NCBI GenBank assembly: GCA_041905405.1
Contig: JAYRLC010000016.1
Location: forward strand, 1-64,000
DNA length: 64,000 bases
Origin: RAM1 sp041905405
Lineage (GTDB): Bacteria; Pseudomonadota; Gammaproteobacteria; Burkholderiales; Burkholderiaceae_C
Direction of reading: 5' to 3'
Both the position numbers and the translations under genes were made by a program. Shown here piece by piece: positions 27,564 through 36,676 of this stretch (position 1 is the stretch's first letter; every line of letters begins with the position of its first letter). The notes under the pieces are model-generated. The model made no database searches, was not told the DNA's origin, and was given only the letters and a program-made list of their open reading frames with translations.

Positions 27564-28372
27564 CCGGCCACCTTCCGGAACGCGCCCGGGGCCACGGGAG
27601 ACAAAGGTGTGTCACAGGGCACGCGCCCTTCGGCGATGCCCAGAAAAAACAGGCCGCCGGGACGCAGCGCCGTGAGCACCCTGTCCACCACCTGGCGCTT
27701 GGTCGGCGCGTCAAAGTAGATGAGCACATTGCGCAGGAACACCACGTCGAACTGCCCCACGTCTCCCAGCGGCCGGCACAGGTTGAGCTGGCCAAATCGC
27801 ACGTGATCGCGCAGCTGGGACTGGATCTGCACCAGGCCTTCGGATTCGCCTTCGCCACGCAGGCAATAGCGCTTCAGCCGCTGCTCGGACACGTGGCGCA
27901 GGCGGTCCTGCGGATAGATGGCCTGAACGGCGCTGTTCAGGACACGGTCACTGATATCGGTCCCCAGGATGGACCAGTCGGCACCAAGGCGCCCCGTGGC
28001 CTGCATATCGGCCAGCAGCATGGCCAGGCTGTAGGCCTCATCGCCGAACGACGATGCCGCGCTCCAGACCCGCAGCGACGATGGCCGCGACGCGGTCAGT
28101 TCACGCTCAAGCAGCTCATAGTGCTGCGGCTCCCGGAAGAAATAGGTTTCATTGGTGGTCAGCAGGTCCACGGCCATCTGGAACTCGCCGCCGTCGTCAT
28201 CGCCATCGATCAGCGCCAGGTACTCCTCGAAGCTGTTCACGCCCAGGCGCTGCATCCGGGGCGCCAGCCGCGCGGACACAAGGGGTTTCTTGGTGGCCCC
28301 AAACGAGATGCCGATCGCCGAATACATCAGGTCTGCGATACGGTGGTAGGTGTCGTCCACCAGTTCAGCCAT
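27560..28372 (-). CDS. cheR: Chemotaxis protein methyltransferase CheR
   Basis: A 270-residue CheR. The N-terminal helical domain is followed by the SAM-binding domain with RVWSAASSFGDEAYSLAML, equivalent to the usual SAACSTGEEPYS motif but with several substitutions (S-F-G-D-E-A). FLRNVLIYFD marks the later conserved segment. It methylates receptor glutamates. It starts 3 bases after the CheW stop and overlaps CheD by 4 bases. The motif changes keep the acidic residue expected to contact SAM, so activity is likely. Confidence 0.93.
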   Translation of the reverse strand: MAELVDDTYHRIADLMYSAIGISFGATKKPLVSARLAPRMQRLGVNSFEEYLALIDGDDDGGEFQMAVDLLTTNETYFFREPQHYELLERELTASRPSSLRVWSAASSFGDEAYSLAMLLADMQATGRLGADWSILGTDISDRVLNSAVQAIYPQDRLRHVSEQRLKRYCLRGEGESEGLVQIQSQLRDHVRFGQLNLCRPLGDVGQFDVVFLRNVLIYFDAPTKRQVVDRVLTALRPGGLFFLGIAEGRVPCDTPLSPVAPGAFRKVAG

Positions 28373-28375
28373 GGC

Positions 28376-28897
28376 TCAGCTCCCGGTTTCCTGCGCGGCG
28401 GCGCACAGACCCGCCATTTCTTCCACGTCCAGTGCCCGGTCGGGCTCCAGCAGGATGACAAAGCGGTCCGCGACCTTGCCCATACCGCGAATGAAGTCAC
28501 GGCGCAGGCTGGTGCCGAAGTTGGGCGGGGGCTCGATCTGCCCGGCGGCGATCTCGATCACCTCGCTGACGGCATCCACCATCAGCCCCAGTTCGACACG
28601 TTCGCCGGCACGCACGGCGTCGAAAACCACAATGCACGTCTTCTTGCTCACCGTCGCCGCCGGCCGGCCAAAACGGGCCTGCAGGTCAATCACCGGCACG
28701 ACGGCCCCGCGCAGGTTGATCACGCCCCGCACAAAATCCGGCATCAGCGGTACGGCGGTCATCAAGCCGTACTGGATGATTTCGCGCACGGTGCGGATGT
28801 CCATGGCGAACACCTCGTCGCCGAGCCAGAACGTCAGGTATTGCGTGGCATCGACCGCGTCGCTCACGCCTTCATGGCGGTCCATTTCCCTGGCCAT
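28376..28897 (-). CDS. cheW: Chemotaxis coupling protein CheW
   Basis: A 173-residue CheW (SH3-like beta-barrels). It starts MAREMDRHEGVSDAVDATQY, followed by LTFWLGDEVFAMDI, VRGVINLRGAVVPVIDLQARF and the C-terminal FVILLEPDRAL. It links MCPs to CheA. The start ATG at 28897 is 10 bases after the PAS-MCP stop region and has AGGAGCACGCC upstream. The N-terminal 16 or so residues precede the domain and may be flexible. Confidence 0.93.
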   Translation of the reverse strand: MAREMDRHEGVSDAVDATQYLTFWLGDEVFAMDIRTVREIIQYGLMTAVPLMPDFVRGVINLRGAVVPVIDLQARFGRPAATVSKKTCIVVFDAVRAGERVELGLMVDAVSEVIEIAAGQIEPPPNFGTSLRRDFIRGMGKVADRFVILLEPDRALDVEEMAGLCAAAQETGS

Positions 28898-28907
28898 GGC
28901 GTGCTCC

Positions 28908-31106
28908 TCAGTACGGGCGGAAGTTGCCACCCGCCTGCGCAGCGGCGGGGGTTCTGGCACCGGCGGCCGCGGCACGCTGGGTCATGCGCACCACGGTCGG
29001 AGGATTGGCGCCCCGCGCACGACCGCCCTGTTCGGGCGACGGCGCCTGGCGTCCCGCGCCACCCTCAACCAGGGTGAAGAACGAGACCGAGTGCTGCAAC
29101 TGCTCAGCCTGTCCGGAAAGCTCCTCGGAAGTGGCGGCCAGTTCCTCGGATGCCGACGCGTTTTGCTGCGTCGTCTTGCTCAGCAGACCCATGGCACTGC
29201 CGATCTGGGTGACGGACTGGCTCTGCTCCTGCGACGCGGCGGCGATCTCCTGCACCAGCTCGGACGTGCGCTGGATCGACGGCACGATCTCGTCCAGCAG
29301 CTTGCCGGCATGCTCGGCGGTGGAGACGCTGTTGCCGGCCAGGTCGCCGATTTCCTTGGCGGCCTCCTGGCTGCGTTCGGCCAGCTTGCGCACCTCGGCC
29401 GCCACCACGGCGAATCCCTTGCCGTGTTCGCCCGCGCGGGCCGCTTCGATGGCCGCGTTCAGGGCCAGCAGGTTGGTCTGGTAGGCAATGTCGTCCACGA
29501 TGCTGATCTTCTGGGCGATCTGCTTCATGGCAGCCACCGTCTGCGCCACGGCCTGGCCACCGTCGCCGGCCTCCTTGCTGGCCTTGGTCGCCATGCCGTC
29601 GGTCACCTTGGCGTTGTCGCTGTTCTGTGTGATGGATGCGGACATCAGGTCGATGGACGCCGTGGTTTCCTCGACCGACGAGGCCTGCTCGCTGGCCGAC
29701 TGCGACAGCGACTGGGCGGTGGCGCTGACCTGGTTGGCCGCGCCCGTCAGCGCGTTCGCGGCGGCGCGGACCTCCTCGATCACGCTGGCCAGCTTGGCAG
29801 CGCTGGCGTTGGCGTCTTCCTTGACCTTGGCAAAAATGCCTTCGGCCTGGCAGTGCATGCGCGCGGTCAGGTCGCCTTCGGCCATGGCCGAGAACACCTG
29901 GCCCACCTCCTCGATCACGGTGGACAGTTTCTCGCTCGTGGCATTCGCGTCGCGCTTGACCTCGCCGAACGTGCCTTCGTAGTCGCGCGTCACGCGCTGC
30001 GACAGGTCACCGGCAGCCAGCGCGCCAAACACGCGCCCCACGTCCTCAAAAATGATGGCGGTGTTCCCCATGAGCTCGTTGACGCCTTCGCACAGGGCCA
30101 GGATGGGCCCGCTCTTGCCTTCCAGCGGAATGCGCTGCGACAGGTCACCGGCGCGTGCCGCGGCCGTCACCTGCTGCGCCTGCTCGACGGCGTCGCGCAG
30201 CATGTTGCTTGCATTGACCTCATCCGTGACGTCGGTGGCGATCTTCACCACCTTGAACACGCGGCCCATCTCGTCCTTGACGGGCGCATACACGGCCTGC
30301 AGCCACACCTTGCGGCCGTTCTTGGTCAGACGGCCGAAAACCTGCTTGCGGGATTCGCCGTTCTTCAGATCCACCCAGAACTGCCGGTACTCGGCGGTTG
30401 CCGATTCGACAGGCTCGACAAAAATCCGGTGGTGCTGGCCCACGATTTCCTCGCGCTGGTAGCCCATGAGCTTCAGGAAATTGCTGTTGGCCGACAGGAT
30501 GCGGCCGTCCAGGTCGAATTCGATGTAAGCGTTGGCCGCATCGATCGCGCCCAGGATGCCGCGCGCGTTGTGGCGTTCCAGTTCGGTTTCGGTGATGTCG
30601 TAGCGCACGCCCAGGTACTTCATGGGCTTGCCGTTGGGCCCCAGGATGGGCGCGATCACCGCGTCCACGTAGTACGGGGTCCCGTCCTTGGCCCGGTTTT
30701 TCACCACGCCCCGGAAGATGTCGCCACGACCGATGGTCGACCACATCTGCTTGAACACTTCCTTGGGCATGTCGGGGTGGCGCGTGGTGTTGTGGCCATG
30801 TCCGATCAGCTCGTCCCGGCCGTATTTGGAGACGTCCAGGAACTTCTGGTTGATGGACAGGATGTCGCCCTTCTTGTCCGCCTCCGACACGATGCTCGTG
30901 ATATTCATGATGTCGGTGCGGACCTTCAGCTCGGCCTCGACGGTGTTCAGCCGTTCCTGCACCTCGGCCAGTGCGGCCTGCGCCTGCTGGCGCGCGGCGT
31001 CGGCTTCGCGGGCGCCGGCCTCGTGCCGGCGGGCAGCCTCATTGGCCGCATCGATCTGTGCGCCGGCAAACAGCCGCGAGATCCAGGGTGTGTTTTGTTC
31101 GCTCAT
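28908..31106 (-). CDS. Cytoplasmic PAS-domain methyl-accepting chemotaxis protein
   Basis: A 732-residue chemoreceptor without any transmembrane segment. After a charged coiled-coil-like N-terminus (about 20-65, rich in Ala/Glu/Arg), two PAS domains follow: the first has GDILSINQKFLDVSKYGRDEL and an Aer-like RHPDMPKEVFKQMW, the second ILSANSNFLKLMGYQREEI. Then come HAMP-like repeats (GDLSQRIPLEGK, GDLSQRVTRDYEG, GDLTARMHCQAEG) and the signalling tip IAYQTNLLALNAAIEAARAGE. The PAS domains suggest sensing of an internal cue such as redox or energy state, possibly with a flavin. It overlaps CheA by 4 bases. Confidence 0.92.
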   Translation of the reverse strand: MSEQNTPWISRLFAGAQIDAANEAARRHEAGAREADAARQQAQAALAEVQERLNTVEAELKVRTDIMNITSIVSEADKKGDILSINQKFLDVSKYGRDELIGHGHNTTRHPDMPKEVFKQMWSTIGRGDIFRGVVKNRAKDGTPYYVDAVIAPILGPNGKPMKYLGVRYDITETELERHNARGILGAIDAANAYIEFDLDGRILSANSNFLKLMGYQREEIVGQHHRIFVEPVESATAEYRQFWVDLKNGESRKQVFGRLTKNGRKVWLQAVYAPVKDEMGRVFKVVKIATDVTDEVNASNMLRDAVEQAQQVTAAARAGDLSQRIPLEGKSGPILALCEGVNELMGNTAIIFEDVGRVFGALAAGDLSQRVTRDYEGTFGEVKRDANATSEKLSTVIEEVGQVFSAMAEGDLTARMHCQAEGIFAKVKEDANASAAKLASVIEEVRAAANALTGAANQVSATAQSLSQSASEQASSVEETTASIDLMSASITQNSDNAKVTDGMATKASKEAGDGGQAVAQTVAAMKQIAQKISIVDDIAYQTNLLALNAAIEAARAGEHGKGFAVVAAEVRKLAERSQEAAKEIGDLAGNSVSTAEHAGKLLDEIVPSIQRTSELVQEIAAASQEQSQSVTQIGSAMGLLSKTTQQNASASEELAATSEELSGQAEQLQHSVSFFTLVEGGAGRQAPSPEQGGRARGANPPTVVRMTQRAAAAGARTPAAAQAGGNFRPY

Positions 31107-33199
31107 GATGTCTGACTTTCTGCTTGATGACGATGAACAGGCGGGATGGGATCGCGGGAGGTCCGCGGGGCACGGAGCGCGGGTGGCTGTTGCGCCGCCA
31201 GTTGCCCCAGGGATGGCACGTCGAAGATCAGGGCGACCTCGCCCGTGCCGAGAATGGAGGAGCCAGACATGCCGCGCAGGCTTGCGAGCATGCGGCCCAG
31301 AGGCTTGATGACCGTCTGGTGCTGGCCCAGCAGCGCGTCAACCATGACGCCGTAGCGGTCCCTGCCTGAGCGCACCACGACAACACTGCTGCGCGACAGC
31401 GCCGCCGGCTCCAGGCCATAGACGGCACGCAGGTTGATCACCGGCAGAACCTGGCCGCGCAGCTCCATGCAGCAGCGTCCCCCCGCTTCGGTCAGGGCTG
31501 CGTCCGCCGTGTTGGCGATCACCTCCACCACCGATTCCAGGGGGAATACGAAGCGCGAGGAACCTACCCCGACGAGGAATCCGTCGATGATGGCCAGCGT
31601 CAGCGGCAGGCGGATCTCGATGGTCGATCCGGCCCCTGGCTCGCTCATGATGGACACCGAGCCCCGCAGCGCCTCGATGTTGCTGCGGACCACGTCCATG
31701 CCCACGCCGCGGCCGCTCAGGTTGGTGACGGTCTCGGCGGTGGAAAACCCCGGCTCGAATATCAGCCGCAGGATGGCGTCGGCGTCCGGCGGCGACGCCG
31801 GATCGACCAGCCCTCTTTCGATCGCGCGGCGCAACACCTTGTCGCGCTGGATGCCGCGGCCGTCATCGGTGATGCGGATCACGATGTTGCCCGACTCATG
31901 GCAGGCGGCCAGGGTCAGCGTGCCCTGCGCGGGTTTGCCGGCCGCTGCGCGCTCCTGCGCGGTTTCCAGCCCATGGTCCAGCGCGTTGCGCACCAGGTGC
32001 ATGAGCGGGTCGGAGATGCGTTCGACCACGGACTTGTCAAGCTCGGTGTCGCCGCCCACGATGTCCAGGGTCACGTCCTTGCCCAGCTCTGCGGCCGTGT
32101 CGCGCACCACGCGGCGGAACCGCTGGAAGGTCTCGCCGATGGGCACCATACGCAGTTGCAGCGTGCTGTTGCGGATGTCCTCGATCAGCCGCGTGACCTG
32201 CTGGACAGACTCGACCAGCGCATTGTTGCGGCTGCCGCGGGCCAGCGTGGCAGCGCCCGCGCCTGCCACCACCAGTTCCCCCAGCAGGTTAATCACATCG
32301 TCCAGCCGGTCGGCCTGCACGCGGATCACGCGCTGGTCGCCGCTGGCGCGTGACCTGGCCTCGCCGGCCGGTTTGTGCACAGGCGGTGCCACGGCAATGG
32401 CGGTGTCCGCTGCCGATGCGCCAGCTTGCCCGACCACGTCGATGGGTTCGATGCCAACAGTGCAATCCTCGCGCGCAAAACTGAAGGCGCCCTCGATCGC
32501 TTCACGCCCGGCGTCCGACGACAGCGTGACGGCCAGCGCCACATGGCAGTCCTCTGGATTGAGCGCCGCGAGCGCGGGCACGGCCGCTGCGTCGAACGCT
32601 GCATCGGACAGTTCACCCAGCCCCTGCAGGTAGGTCACGATGGCCAGCGGGTCCATGCCGTTGCGAACGGCATCGGGCTTGAACCGCGCCGTCACGCGCC
32701 AGCGCTGGAGCCCCGGGCTTGCCAACGCCATTTCCGTCGATGACCCGGCTTTGCTGCCGTCGGCCGTCACGCCTGTGCCAGCGGGGCCGCAGGCATCACG
32801 CAGGCGCTGCACCAGCGGCCCGCCTGCCAGTCGGGCGCGATCGGCGCTGGCATCGTCGCCCTGCGCGGCGGCCACCAGCAGGCGAATCTGGTCGCCAGAT
32901 TCCAGGAGCAGCGTGCCCAGCGTGGCGTCGAAGGCGAGCCGGCCTTCGCGCAGCAGATCCATCAAGGTCTCGACATGGTGGGTAAATGCCACGATGGCGT
33001 CCAGCCCGAAGATTCCTGCGGAACCCTTGACCGTGTGCACGCAGCGAAACAGCGCGTCCAGCAGTTCGCGGCTGCCGGGTTCGGCCTCCAGCTGCAGCAG
33101 CAGTTGCTCCAGGGTCTCGACCTGCTCGTGTGCCTCGCTCACAAAGGCTGGCAGCGCCTGTGCGATGAAACCCATGTCCTGTTCGGCATGCCGGCTCAT
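31103..33199 (-). CDS. cheA: Chemotaxis histidine kinase CheA
   Basis: A 698-residue CheA. The Hpt domain has His55 in FRCVHTVKGSAGIFG. The dimerisation segment LDDVINLLGELVVAGAGAA is followed by the kinase (MHLVRNALDHGLE, DDGRGIQRD, LSGRGVGMDVVRSN) and a C-terminal CheW-like domain. It autophosphorylates on receptor signal and passes phosphate to CheY and CheB. The ATG at 33199 overlaps the STAS gene stop (ATGA), and the end overlaps the PAS-MCP start (ATGA), showing tight coupling. Confidence 0.95.
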   Translation of the reverse strand: MSRHAEQDMGFIAQALPAFVSEAHEQVETLEQLLLQLEAEPGSRELLDALFRCVHTVKGSAGIFGLDAIVAFTHHVETLMDLLREGRLAFDATLGTLLLESGDQIRLLVAAAQGDDASADRARLAGGPLVQRLRDACGPAGTGVTADGSKAGSSTEMALASPGLQRWRVTARFKPDAVRNGMDPLAIVTYLQGLGELSDAAFDAAAVPALAALNPEDCHVALAVTLSSDAGREAIEGAFSFAREDCTVGIEPIDVVGQAGASAADTAIAVAPPVHKPAGEARSRASGDQRVIRVQADRLDDVINLLGELVVAGAGAATLARGSRNNALVESVQQVTRLIEDIRNSTLQLRMVPIGETFQRFRRVVRDTAAELGKDVTLDIVGGDTELDKSVVERISDPLMHLVRNALDHGLETAQERAAAGKPAQGTLTLAACHESGNIVIRITDDGRGIQRDKVLRRAIERGLVDPASPPDADAILRLIFEPGFSTAETVTNLSGRGVGMDVVRSNIEALRGSVSIMSEPGAGSTIEIRLPLTLAIIDGFLVGVGSSRFVFPLESVVEVIANTADAALTEAGGRCCMELRGQVLPVINLRAVYGLEPAALSRSSVVVVRSGRDRYGVMVDALLGQHQTVIKPLGRMLASLRGMSGSSILGTGEVALIFDVPSLGQLAAQQPPALRAPRTSRDPIPPVHRHQAESQTS

Positions 33200-33498
33200 G
33201 ATGCAGCTCCTGCCGGCGTGGCGGCCTTGTTGAAAAAAGGTTCCAGCCCCAGCATGGCAATGGCCCCAGCCAGGGTCGTCGCAGGGTCCTGCAGGCGCAG
33301 GGCCATGCCGCGTGCGCGGCATTCATGCGCAAGGGCAACCAGCAGTTGCAGCCCGGCGGCGTCCACTTCAACAACGTTCCCTGCCGCCAGGGTCAGGGCG
33401 TCGCCGCTGGCGCCGGCCAGGCATGCGAGCAACTGCGCGTGCTGCTCGCCTGCGCCATAGATGTTCAGTTCGGCCGGCAGGGTGTGGTGTGCGTCCAT
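33196..33498 (-). CDS. STAS-domain protein of the chemosensory operon
   Basis: A 100-residue single STAS domain. The usual phosphorylatable Ser/Thr of the D-(S/T)-x-G-L loop is Ala here: NVVEVDAAGLQLLVALAHEC. The rest of the fold (LTLAAGNVVEVD; LALLRLQDP-like end) is typical. STAS proteins occur in alternative or flagellar-independent chemosensory operons as partners of CheY-like proteins. Without the phospho-site it may act as a constitutive binding partner. It lies 9 bases downstream of CheY and overlaps CheA. Confidence 0.8.
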   Translation of the reverse strand: MDAHHTLPAELNIYGAGEQHAQLLACLAGASGDALTLAAGNVVEVDAAGLQLLVALAHECRARGMALRLQDPATTLAGAIAMLGLEPFFNKAATPAGAAS

Positions 33499-33507
33499 GG
33501 CGGCTCC

Positions 33508-33879
33508 TCAGGGCAGAACGAGCTTGGACACCGCGTCCAGGAGCTGTGGAGGATTGAAGGGCTTGACCATCCAGGCGCGCGCGCCCGCGGCACGGCCTTC
33601 CTGCTTCTTGGCCTCCTGGCCTTCTGTGGTCAGCATGATCACCGGCGTGAACTTGTGGCGCGCATGCTGTTTGACCTGTTTGACAAAGCTGATGCCGTCC
33701 ATATTGGGCATGTTCACGTCGCTGACGATCAGGTGAACCCGGCTCGCGGCGTCCAGCTGGCTGAGCGCCTGCTTGCCGTCGGCTGCCTCGATCACGTCGT
33801 AGCCGGCCTGCGTCAGCGCGAGCTTGACGACCGTGCGCAGCGAGGAAGAGTCGTCGACGATGAGAATGGTCTTGGCCAT
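33508..33879 (-). CDS. CheY-type response regulator
   Basis: A 123-residue stand-alone receiver. It has ILIVDDSSSLRTVVKLAL (acidic pocket), phospho-acceptor Asp in LIVSDVNMPNMDGISFV, the T in MLTTEGQEAKKQ and Lys in WMVKPFNPPQLL. This looks like a functional CheY that receives phosphate from CheA. Located between the first MCP gene and the STAS gene. Its output target (flagellar motor, pili or other) is not shown by the window, which holds no motility structural genes. Confidence 0.92.
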   Translation of the reverse strand: MAKTILIVDDSSSLRTVVKLALTQAGYDVIEAADGKQALSQLDAASRVHLIVSDVNMPNMDGISFVKQVKQHARHKFTPVIMLTTEGQEAKKQEGRAAGARAWMVKPFNPPQLLDAVSKLVLP

Positions 33880-33894
33880 TTGCTTTCCTTGGTT

Positions 33895-35082
33895 TCAGAA
33901 AAATTCGACGCTGCTGCCGCCGGCGTCCTGGCCGCCGCTGGCAGTCGCCTTGCCCCCATTCATCTCGCGCTGCTCCTGTGTGGTGTAGTGCGCGGACAGG
34001 TCGGACAGCCAGGCTTCGGGCGCGGGCAGGGTCTGCCCGCTGGACAGCGTGGCCTGCAGGCGGCTGATGTCGGTGTCGACGACGGAAATGATCTGGCTGA
34101 CCCGGTCCTGGAACTGCAGGTGCAGCAGCAGCCGGTCCACCTCGGCGCGGATCAGGTTGCCCTGCTCGCGCATGCGCTGCGCGTCGCCACCGAGGCTGCG
34201 CACATTCGAAAGAACCTCGGCCACGACCCCACCGGACACCGACAGGGCCGATTCATCGTCCTGCGCCGCGCGGGTGGCGACCTCCGCCGTGTTCTTGATG
34301 ATGGAGGTGACTTCAGAGATGCCCTGCGTTACTTGCCGGCCCAGGTCGGCCGATTGGTTGGACAGCGTGCGGACTTCCCGCGCAATCACCGCAAACCCCC
34401 GGCCGGCGTCGCCAGCGCGTGCCGCCTCGATGGCGGCATTGACGGCCAGCAGATTGGTCTGGGCAGCGATCTGGCTGACACCGCTGGCCAGGCCGTGCAG
34501 GCGCTCGGTCGCGGTCGACAGGTCCCGAACGGCTGCGGCCATCCTGCTGCGGGCCTCCAGCATCCCTGCCATGGTTTGAATGACAGGCTGCAGTTGCTGT
34601 TCGCACCTCGCCAGCAGCGAGACAGTGTCGCCGGCGCCTTCCGGGGTCTGGCGGAAGCCTGCCGCCTCGAACTGCCCGCCTATCGATGCAAATCGCTGAG
34701 TCAGTTCATTGATCGCCAACTCGGTCTGGGACTGCACTGACTGGACGTGACTGCCCCAGACGGGCAGCACCTCGGTGAGCAGGCGCACCAGCTCGCCCGA
34801 TGCAGCGCCATGACCCGCAGGCTCCAATGAGTCCGGGCGCGCCTGCAAAGCTTTGCCCTGCCGGCTCTGCGTCCAAACGGCCAACGTTGCCACTGCGCAG
34901 GCTGCGGCCGGAGACACCCAAAGGGCCCAGGCTGCGCCATCGAACACGAGGGGCAATGCCGCGGCGACCGTGATCAGGACGCATGGCAAAGGCAGCCATG
35001 CCAGCCCCGGCACACGCGGGATGGGCAGTTTCCAGCGCCGCAGCTGCAGGCGGCTTGGGGCGGGGAGATTCAGGCTTTCCAT
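33895..35082 (-). CDS. Membrane methyl-accepting chemotaxis protein without periplasmic domain
   Basis: A 395-residue receptor. Two close N-terminal membrane helices (about 27-45 and 50-67) leave almost no periplasmic loop. The signalling region has VSQIAAQTNLLAVNAAIEAARAGDAGRGFAVIAREV. It is short, and no HAMP or ligand domain is evident, so it may sense through the membrane or act as an accessory receptor. It is first in the chemosensory operon. No ribosome site is visible before the ATG; TATAGT lies 8 bases upstream and could give a near-leaderless transcript. Confidence 0.88.
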   Translation of the reverse strand: MESLNLPAPSRLQLRRWKLPIPRVPGLAWLPLPCVLITVAAALPLVFDGAAWALWVSPAAACAVATLAVWTQSRQGKALQARPDSLEPAGHGAASGELVRLLTEVLPVWGSHVQSVQSQTELAINELTQRFASIGGQFEAAGFRQTPEGAGDTVSLLARCEQQLQPVIQTMAGMLEARSRMAAAVRDLSTATERLHGLASGVSQIAAQTNLLAVNAAIEAARAGDAGRGFAVIAREVRTLSNQSADLGRQVTQGISEVTSIIKNTAEVATRAAQDDESALSVSGGVVAEVLSNVRSLGGDAQRMREQGNLIRAEVDRLLLHLQFQDRVSQIISVVDTDISRLQATLSSGQTLPAPEAWLSDLSAHYTTQEQREMNGGKATASGGQDAGGSSVEFF

Positions 35083-35185
35083 GTCGTAAAACTATAGAAA
35101 TGTCCCCACGCGATGAAGGGTCGATATGCGGCGGGTTTCCCGCCCTTATCCAAACCGCTTTGCAGGATCGGGGGACAATGGCGCG

Positions 35186-36676
35186 ATGAACAAACCGGTG
35201 GATGGCCCGCTGGGCCTGGACCTGGGCCTGCAATGGCGCAACAGCTTTGCGGCGCTGGGGCCGGATTTCTCAACCCCCCTTGCGCCGACGCCCCTGCCAG
35301 ATCCCTACTGGGTGGGCGTCAACGCCGCGCTGGCCCGCGACATGGGGCTGGACGAAGCCTGGCTCTCGTCCCCGTCGGCGCTGCAGGCTCTCACCGGCAA
35401 CATGCCGCTTGCAGGCTCCCAGCCGCTGGCCAGCGTCTACAGCGGCCACCAGTTCGGCGTCTGGGCCGGCCAGCTCGGCGACGGCCGCGCCATCCTGCTG
35501 GGCGAAATCAGCACGCCCGCCGGCCCGCAGGAACTGCAGCTCAAGGGCGGCGGCCTGACACCGTATTCGCGCATGGGCGACGGACGGGCCGTGCTGCGGT
35601 CCAGCATCCGCGAATTTCTGTGTTCCGAAGCCATGCACGGCCTGGGCATTCCCACCACGCGGGCGCTGTGCGTCACGGGCTCGCCCGCCCCCGTCTACCG
35701 CGAAGAGGTTGAAACGGCGGCGGTGGTCACCCGCGTGGCGCCCAGCTTCATCCGGTTCGGGCATTTCGAGCATTTCGCGGCGCAGGACCGCATCGGCCCG
35801 CTGCGCGTGCTGGCCGACTACGTCATCGACCGGTTCTACCCGGAATGCCGCGCCGGCGAACGCTTCAATGGCAACGCCTATGCCGCGTTCCTGGCGGCCG
35901 TGTCCGACCGCACGGCGGCCATGGTGGCGCAATGGCAGGCCGTGGGGTTCTGCCATGGCGTCATGAATACGGACAACATGAGCATCCTGGGCCTGACCAT
36001 CGACTACGGCCCGTTCCAGTTCCTGGACGCCTTCATTCCCGGGCACATCTGCAACCACAGCGATCCGGGCGGGCGTTATGCCTACAACCGCCAGCCCAAC
36101 GTCGCCTACTGGAACCTGTTCTGCCTGGGCCAGGCGCTCATGCCGCTGATCGAGGACCAGGACCTGGCCATGGCGGCGCTGGAGCCGTACAAAACGGTGT
36201 TTCCGCGCGAACTGGAAGGCCGCATGCGGGCCAAGCTGGGGCTGGCGCAGGCCCGCGCGGGCGACCGCGAGCTGATCGAAAGCATCCAGAAACTCATGGC
36301 CGCCGGCGCCGTGGACCACACGATATTCTGGCGCCGGCTGTCGCAGGCCGTGGCCGCCGGCGGCTTCGAGCCCGTGCGCGACCTGTTTGCCGACCGCGAA
36401 TCGCTGGACGGCTGGCTTGCCGGCTACCAGGCCCGGCTGGCCGGTGAACCCGCCGGCCAGGCCGCCGCCCTGATGCTGCGCACCAACCCCAACTACGTGC
36501 TGCGCAACCACCTGGGCGAACAGGCCATCCGGCAGGCGAAACTCGGGGACTTTTCCGAGGTCAACACCTTGCTGGCGCTGCTGCAGGCCCCATTTGACGA
36601 GCACCCGGGGTTCGAGGTGCGCGCCGGCTTCCCGCCCGACTGGGCATCGTCCATCGAAATCAGCTGTTCATCATGA
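35186..36676 (+). CDS. selO: Protein adenylyltransferase SelO (YdiU)
   Basis: A 496-residue pseudokinase of the SelO family. It has VYSGHQFGVWAGQLGDGRAI, ELQLKGGGLTPYSRMGDGRAV, GVMNTDNMSILGLTIDYGPF and the C-terminal EISCSS, where the Cys stands at the site of selenocysteine in animal SelO. These enzymes transfer AMP to Ser/Thr/Tyr of proteins in response to oxidative stress. The start ATG at 35186 is supported by the family N-terminus. It overlaps msrB by 4 bases, a sensible pairing with methionine sulfoxide repair. Confidence 0.93.
   Translation: MNKPVDGPLGLDLGLQWRNSFAALGPDFSTPLAPTPLPDPYWVGVNAALARDMGLDEAWLSSPSALQALTGNMPLAGSQPLASVYSGHQFGVWAGQLGDGRAILLGEISTPAGPQELQLKGGGLTPYSRMGDGRAVLRSSIREFLCSEAMHGLGIPTTRALCVTGSPAPVYREEVETAAVVTRVAPSFIRFGHFEHFAAQDRIGPLRVLADYVIDRFYPECRAGERFNGNAYAAFLAAVSDRTAAMVAQWQAVGFCHGVMNTDNMSILGLTIDYGPFQFLDAFIPGHICNHSDPGGRYAYNRQPNVAYWNLFCLGQALMPLIEDQDLAMAALEPYKTVFPRELEGRMRAKLGLAQARAGDRELIESIQKLMAAGAVDHTIFWRRLSQAVAAGGFEPVRDLFADRESLDGWLAGYQARLAGEPAGQAAALMLRTNPNYVLRNHLGEQAIRQAKLGDFSEVNTLLALLQAPFDEHPGFEVRAGFPPDWASSIEISCSS

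Noticed and set aside
28350..31115. Plus-strand 921-codon ORF opposite the PAS-MCP gene
   Set aside because: The minus strand encodes a complete chemoreceptor with conserved PAS and signalling motifs in the operon; the opposite translation is a low-complexity GC artefact.
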